42,298 bases of DNA from Prevotellaceae bacterium UBA1726 (GTDB lineage Bacteria; Bacteroidota; Bacteroidia; Bacteroidales; Bacteroidaceae): NCBI GenBank assembly GCA_002316005.1, contig DCIM01000082.1, positions 3,520-45,817 on the forward strand, in the 5' to 3' direction. Position 1 is the stretch's first letter. The number at the start of each line of letters is the position of its first letter. The notes beneath the pieces were generated by a model, which was not told the DNA's origin, ran no database searches, and was given only the letters and a program-made list of their open reading frames with translations. This document shows, in pieces, positions 38,133 through 42,298 of this stretch. The position numbers and the translations under genes are program-made.

Positions 38133-41100
38133 ATGCAGACAACTGATCTAAAGGAAATATATGCGCTGTCACCTTGTGTGGCAGCGCTTAGCAGTAAAGT
38201 AGGGGACGACTCTATCAGGTCGTTCTTCCTTCAGGGACTTGTGGCTTCATCCGTACCGATGACGCTTGCCTCACTTGGTGTAAAGGAGGCCATGCTTGTC
38301 ATTGCACAGGATGAGGACGAGGCAGGATATATGTATCACGACCTTTGTCAGTTGATAGGAGAGGAGCGTACTCAGTTCTTCCCTTCATCCTACAAGCGTG
38401 CCGTGAAATATGGTCAGCACGATCCTGCCAACGAGATTCTCCGCACAGAAACTCTTGCCAAGACTTCATCGAAGCCTGAAGGCGACAAGGGAAGAATCAT
38501 TGTCAGTTATCCTACAGCCCTTGCCGAACTCGTTGTGTCGAAGAAACAACTCAACGAGAAGATGATAACTCTCGAGACAGGACAGGAGATAGATATCGTC
38601 GACCTTGAAAAACAACTCTTCGACTTCGGATTTCAGCGTGTTGATTATGTCTACGAACCGGGACAGTTTGCTGTTCGTGGTAGTATCCTTGATGTCTATA
38701 GTTATTCTTCAGAACTCCCTTACCGCCTCGACTTCTTCGGTGATGAGATAGATACCATCCGCACCTTTGAGGTTGACGACCAACTCTCTCGCGACAAGAA
38801 ACGCGAAATACAGATTGTTCCTGAATTGTTGGGCATCAACGAGGAGAAGATTCCAATGACTTCTTTCCTTCCTGACGATACCATTGTTGTTACACGCGAC
38901 ATTCTCTTTGTCCGCGACAAAATAGAACAGACCTACAACGAGGGATTCCTCCAGCAGGCTCTGACCGAGAAACTCGAAGGTGCAACAGAAGTGGAACGCC
39001 AGCAGATAATGCGCGAGATGACAAAGGAGTGTTCTCTCTGTCCTCCAAGCCTGTTCCTTAAGAGTATTGCGAGCTTCCGCAGGATGGAATATGGTGTGCA
39101 GAAAACGGGTACTCCTCAGGCTGTCCTTGAATTCAAGGTTCAACCACAACCGCTGTTCCATAAGAATTTCGAACTCCTTCGTCAGTCGCTTGAGGACTAT
39201 CAGTCGAAGGGTTACAAGATTTACATCCTTGCCGATAGTGAGAAGCAGCATCAGCGACTGAAGGAGATATTCTCTGCTGATGGTGCTACGCCTATCAACT
39301 TCACTGCCGTAAAGGGAACCCTACACGAGGGTTTCGTTGATGCACAGACGAAATCGTGCTATTTCACCGACCATCAGATTTTCGACCGTTTCCATAAGTA
39401 TAACCTCAAGTCCGACAAGGCTCGTGCGGGCAAGATGGCACTCACTATGAAGGAGCTCCAGGAACTCGAACCTGGCGACTTCCTCGTGCATGTGGACTTT
39501 GGTGTGGGTAAGTTTGCAGGTCTTGTCCGTATTCCTACCGACAAGGGCGGATACATGGAGAAAATCCGTATCGTCTATCAGCGTGGCGACATTGTGGATG
39601 TGTCAATCCACTCTCTCTACAAGATTTCTAAATACCGCCGACAGGATGCCGGTGAGGCTCCTCGTCTGTCAACCCTCGGCACTGGTGCTTGGGACCGTTT
39701 GAAGGAGCGCGCCAAGACTCGTATCAAAGATATTGCCCGCGACCTTATCAAACTCTATGCAAAGCGTCGCCATGAGAAGGGATTTGCCTTTGCTCCAGAC
39801 AATTACATGCAGCAGGAACTCGAGGCTTCGTTCCTCTACGAGGATACACCTGACCAGTTGAAGGCTACACAGGAGGTGAAGGCTGATATGGAGGCTGCTC
39901 GTCCTATGGATCGTCTTATTTGTGGCGATGTGGGCTTCGGCAAGACTGAAGTGGCTGTGCGTGCTGCATTCAAGGCGGCAACCGATGGCAAACAAGTTGC
40001 TGTGCTTGTGCCAACGACGGTACTCGCGTTTCAGCATTTCCAGACTTTCAAGTCGCGTCTGGCCAATCTCCCTGTCACAGTAGAATATCTCTCGCGGGCT
40101 CGTAGTGCAAAGAAGACAAAAGAGGTGCTTGAGGGACTTGAGTCTGGCAAAATTGAGATTGTAATAGGTACCCAGAAACTCCTCGGCAAGAATGTGAAAT
40201 GGCATGACCTTGGTCTTCTCATCATTGATGAGGAACAGAAGTTTGGTGTTGCTGTGAAAGAGAAACTCCGTACTTTGAAGACAAATGTCGACACACTCAC
40301 CATGTCGGCTACTCCTATCCCTCGCACTCTGCAGTTCTCGCTTATGGGTGCTCGCGATATGAGTATAATGCGCACTCCTCCGCCAAATCGTTATCCAATT
40401 CAGACTACTTTGGCAAGTTTCGGTCATGAGGTGATATGCGATGCTATCAATTTTGAAATGTCGCGCAACGGACAGGTGTTCTTCGTAAATGATAGAATCT
40501 CAAATCTTCCTGAAATTGCATCAATGATAAAACGGTGCATCCCTGATTGCCGTATCGCCATTGGTCACGGACAGATGAGTCCTGAGCAACTGGAGAAGAT
40601 AGTCCTTGGATTCATCAACTACGATTATGATGTTCTCCTTTCTACCACTATCGTGGAGAATGGTGTCGACATTTCCAACGCAAATACAATCATCATCAAT
40701 GATGCCCACCGCTTTGGTCTCTCTGATCTTCATCAGATGCGTGGTCGAGTAGGGCGTTCCAACCGTAAGGCGTTCTGCTATCTGCTCTCACCTCCACTGA
40801 GTGCGCTCAATCCTGATGCTCGTCGCCGACTGGAGGCTCTGGAGACTTTCTCTGAATTGGGTTCGGGCTTTGCCCTTGCTATGCAGGACCTTGATATTCG
40901 TGGTGCGGGCAACCTTCTCGGTGCTGAGCAGAGTGGATTCATGGAGGATCTCGGATACGAAACATACCAGAAGATCCTTTCGCAGGCTGTCACCGAACTC
41001 AAGAACGACGAGTTCCAGGAGATGTATCAGGATGAAATGGCTCAGGGTAACGATATCAGTGCTGATGAGTTTGTTGATGATTGTGCCATTGAGAGCGACC

Positions 41101-41546
41101 TTGAGATGTACTTCCCTGATGCGTATGTACCGGGGGCATCTGAGCGAATGCTGCTCTATCGCGAACTTGACAACATAGCTTCTGATGAAGAACTGGAGGC
41201 TTACCGCCAACGACTTATCGACCGTTTTGGTCCTATACCTCCTGAGGGTGAGGAACTGATGCAGGTTGTTGTCCTCCGTCGTTTGGGCCGTTCTTTGGGT
41301 TGCGAGAAGATTATTCTCAAGCAGAACCTGCTCAATATGCAGTTTGTGTCTAACCCACAGAGTGCTTACTATCAGAGTAAGACTTTCGGCGATGTGCTCG
41401 AATTCATTGCTCGCAATGCCCGCCGTTGTGATATTCGCGAGGTGAATGGCCGTCGCCTCATGCGAGTGAAGAATGTCACCACAGTCCTCCAAGCCGTCGA
41501 AACTCTCAAGTCAATGCGAGAAAATTGTAAATTGTCAAATTGCTAA
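38133..41546 (+). CDS. mfd: Transcription-repair coupling factor Mfd
   Basis: 1137-aa ATP-dependent translocase that removes stalled RNA polymerase and recruits UvrA. The N-terminal UvrB-like part includes DFGFQRVDYVYEPGQFAVRG (UvrA/UvrB-type homology). The RNA-polymerase interaction domain has VHVDFGVGKFAGL near residue 450. The RecG-like helicase shows Walker A GDVGFGKT at 598-605 and DEEQ at 699-702, then SATPIPRTLQ and QMRGRVGR. A C-terminal TRCF domain follows. The length is normal. It starts 12 bp after the GT2 gene, so the two may be co-transcribed. Confidence 0.96.
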   Translation: MQTTDLKEIYALSPCVAALSSKVGDDSIRSFFLQGLVASSVPMTLASLGVKEAMLVIAQDEDEAGYMYHDLCQLIGEERTQFFPSSYKRAVKYGQHDPANEILRTETLAKTSSKPEGDKGRIIVSYPTALAELVVSKKQLNEKMITLETGQEIDIVDLEKQLFDFGFQRVDYVYEPGQFAVRGSILDVYSYSSELPYRLDFFGDEIDTIRTFEVDDQLSRDKKREIQIVPELLGINEEKIPMTSFLPDDTIVVTRDILFVRDKIEQTYNEGFLQQALTEKLEGATEVERQQIMREMTKECSLCPPSLFLKSIASFRRMEYGVQKTGTPQAVLEFKVQPQPLFHKNFELLRQSLEDYQSKGYKIYILADSEKQHQRLKEIFSADGATPINFTAVKGTLHEGFVDAQTKSCYFTDHQIFDRFHKYNLKSDKARAGKMALTMKELQELEPGDFLVHVDFGVGKFAGLVRIPTDKGGYMEKIRIVYQRGDIVDVSIHSLYKISKYRRQDAGEAPRLSTLGTGAWDRLKERAKTRIKDIARDLIKLYAKRRHEKGFAFAPDNYMQQELEASFLYEDTPDQLKATQEVKADMEAARPMDRLICGDVGFGKTEVAVRAAFKAATDGKQVAVLVPTTVLAFQHFQTFKSRLANLPVTVEYLSRARSAKKTKEVLEGLESGKIEIVIGTQKLLGKNVKWHDLGLLIIDEEQKFGVAVKEKLRTLKTNVDTLTMSATPIPRTLQFSLMGARDMSIMRTPPPNRYPIQTTLASFGHEVICDAINFEMSRNGQVFFVNDRISNLPEIASMIKRCIPDCRIAIGHGQMSPEQLEKIVLGFINYDYDVLLSTTIVENGVDISNANTIIINDAHRFGLSDLHQMRGRVGRSNRKAFCYLLSPPLSALNPDARRRLEALETFSELGSGFALAMQDLDIRGAGNLLGAEQSGFMEDLGYETYQKILSQAVTELKNDEFQEMYQDEMAQGNDISADEFVDDCAIESDLEMYFPDAYVPGASERMLLYRELDNIASDEELEAYRQRLIDRFGPIPPEGEELMQVVVLRRLGRSLGCEKIILKQNLLNMQFVSNPQSAYYQSKTFGDVLEFIARNARRCDIREVNGRRLMRVKNVTTVLQAVETLKSMRENCKLSNC

Positions 41547-41555
41547 ATAGTCCAG

Positions 41556-42298
41556 ATGCTCATCCTTCTCACCATAATAGGTTATTTCCTTCTTTTGATG
41601 CTCCTTAGCCGCGTGGTTATTGGGCGTCAAGGCAACAATGATGCGTTCTACCGCGGAAACCGTCGTTCTCCATGGTATCTTGTAGCCATTGGAATGGTGG
41701 GGGCGAGCATCTCGGGTGTCACCTTCGTTAGTGTGCCGGGAATGGTCAACAATATCGGTATGACCTACATGCAGACTTGCTTGGGTTTCATCATTGGCTA
41801 TGCCCTGATAGCGTTCGTGCTGTTGCCGATATACTACAAACTGAACCTCACCACCATTTATTCCTTCCTCAACCAGCGACTGGGAAAGGATGCCTACAAG
41901 ACGGGTGCCTCGTTCTTCCTGCTATCAAAGATGACTGGTGCTGCAGTACGATTCTATGTTGTAAGCATCATCCTTCAGCGCTTTGTGCTCGACAGCCTTG
42001 GTGTACCGTTTCCTGTCACGGTGGTGTGTCTCATCACTCTCATCTGGATTTACACTCGTCAGGGTGGCATCAAGACGCTGGTATGGACCGACACTCTGCA
42101 GACGATATGTATGTTCCTCGCCCTCTCCCTTATTATATATAAGGTGGTGGACGCCTTGGACATGACTCTCGCCGAGTCGGTTTCTGCTGTTTTTGCCGAT
42201 GAGCGTTCGCGTTGGTTCGTATTCGACGACCCTGTGTCAAAGCAGTATTTCTGGAAACAGTTCCTGTCGGGAATCTTCATCGTTATTGTCATGACGGG
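41556..42298 (+). CDS. Sodium:solute symporter (SSS family), 3' end cut by window edge
   Basis: Open frame from ATG 41556, 9 bp after mfd, with no stop before the window ends (about 247 codons). Hydrophobic segments alternate with short loops: residues 1-17 (MLILLTIIGYFLLLMLL), 45-60, 75-95 and others. The stretch YRGNRRSPWYLVAIGMVGASISGVTF-like (residues 30-55) is the usual SSS opening, where the helix break binds Na+. NLTTIYSFLNQRLG and GGIKTLVWTDTLQ are further family marks. The solute is not predictable from the visible part. Confidence 0.85.
   Translation, partial: MLILLTIIGYFLLLMLLSRVVIGRQGNNDAFYRGNRRSPWYLVAIGMVGASISGVTFVSVPGMVNNIGMTYMQTCLGFIIGYALIAFVLLPIYYKLNLTTIYSFLNQRLGKDAYKTGASFFLLSKMTGAAVRFYVVSIILQRFVLDSLGVPFPVTVVCLITLIWIYTRQGGIKTLVWTDTLQTICMFLALSLIIYKVVDALDMTLAESVSAVFADERSRWFVFDDPVSKQYFWKQFLSGIFIVIVMT

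Noticed and set aside
41777..42142. 121-codon Cys/His-rich frame near the window end
   Set aside because: It is an off-frame reading of the symporter gene, which is open in its own frame from 41556 to the edge with clear membrane segments.

Overview
This window comes from a member of the Bacteroidota, most likely order Bacteroidales and probably Prevotellaceae. Many genes are preceded by the Bacteroidota promoter (TTTG about 20 bp upstream of TAnnTTTG), Shine-Dalgarno sites are not evident, and the content is typical of the group: a long NusB, DUF5606, a DUF4369 lipoprotein, a LptD with an N-terminal OstA part, a standalone MetH-activation protein and a DUF5009 membrane protein. The genus is inferred. 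The window is gene-dense, mostly chromosomal housekeeping, with no plasmid, phage or insertion-sequence genes.

Layout. 1-2060 holds the end of a menaquinone operon (menC, menE), whose coding frames carry three small C/G-rich palindromic insertions; menE overlaps convergent aroB. 3297-6323 encodes a large TonB-receptor-like outer-membrane barrel protein with a Gly/Met/Pro tail. 6380-8201 (minus) is a translation cluster: S4 RNA-binding protein, peptidyl-tRNA hydrolase and ribosomal protein L25. 8463-11763 is nusB-yajC-ybbR-like-coaE-DUF5606. 11764-12082 holds a 22-bp-period repeat array with a perfect 16-bp palindrome, then a compact preQ1-I-type riboswitch that leads into a queuosine-precursor transporter and queF. 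A lipoprotein gene (minus) and an oxaloacetate-decarboxylase/pyruvate-carboxylase-B-like gene follow; the latter ends in a biotinyl-like domain with no acceptor lysine.

16368-24747 runs HD-domain protein, lptD, Ca/Na exchanger, pepT, CPA2 antiporter and ndk. A YeiH-family exporter gene (minus) and fhs (plus) are divergent. 27675-28198 holds a second copy of the 22-bp repeat element, a 15-bp direct repeat that includes the 3' end of a tRNA, and tRNA-Arg(CCG). asnA and dnaX (minus) follow. 31349-33128 has a DivIC/FtsB-like gene, a small membrane protein and a DUF4369 lipoprotein. 33225-37218 is pyrC, MetH-activation domain, plsC-like and DUF5009. 37377-42298 is a GT2 polyprenol-phosphate glycosyltransferase, mfd and a truncated sodium:solute symporter.

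The most unusual features are the two intergenic copies of the alternating AATGA/TCATT element with its conserved 16-bp palindrome, the palindromic insertions translated inside menC and menE, the short riboswitch controlling preQ1 supply, a 9-bp tandem repeat next to pth, and the tRNA-end duplication. No complete new defence or mobile system is visible.
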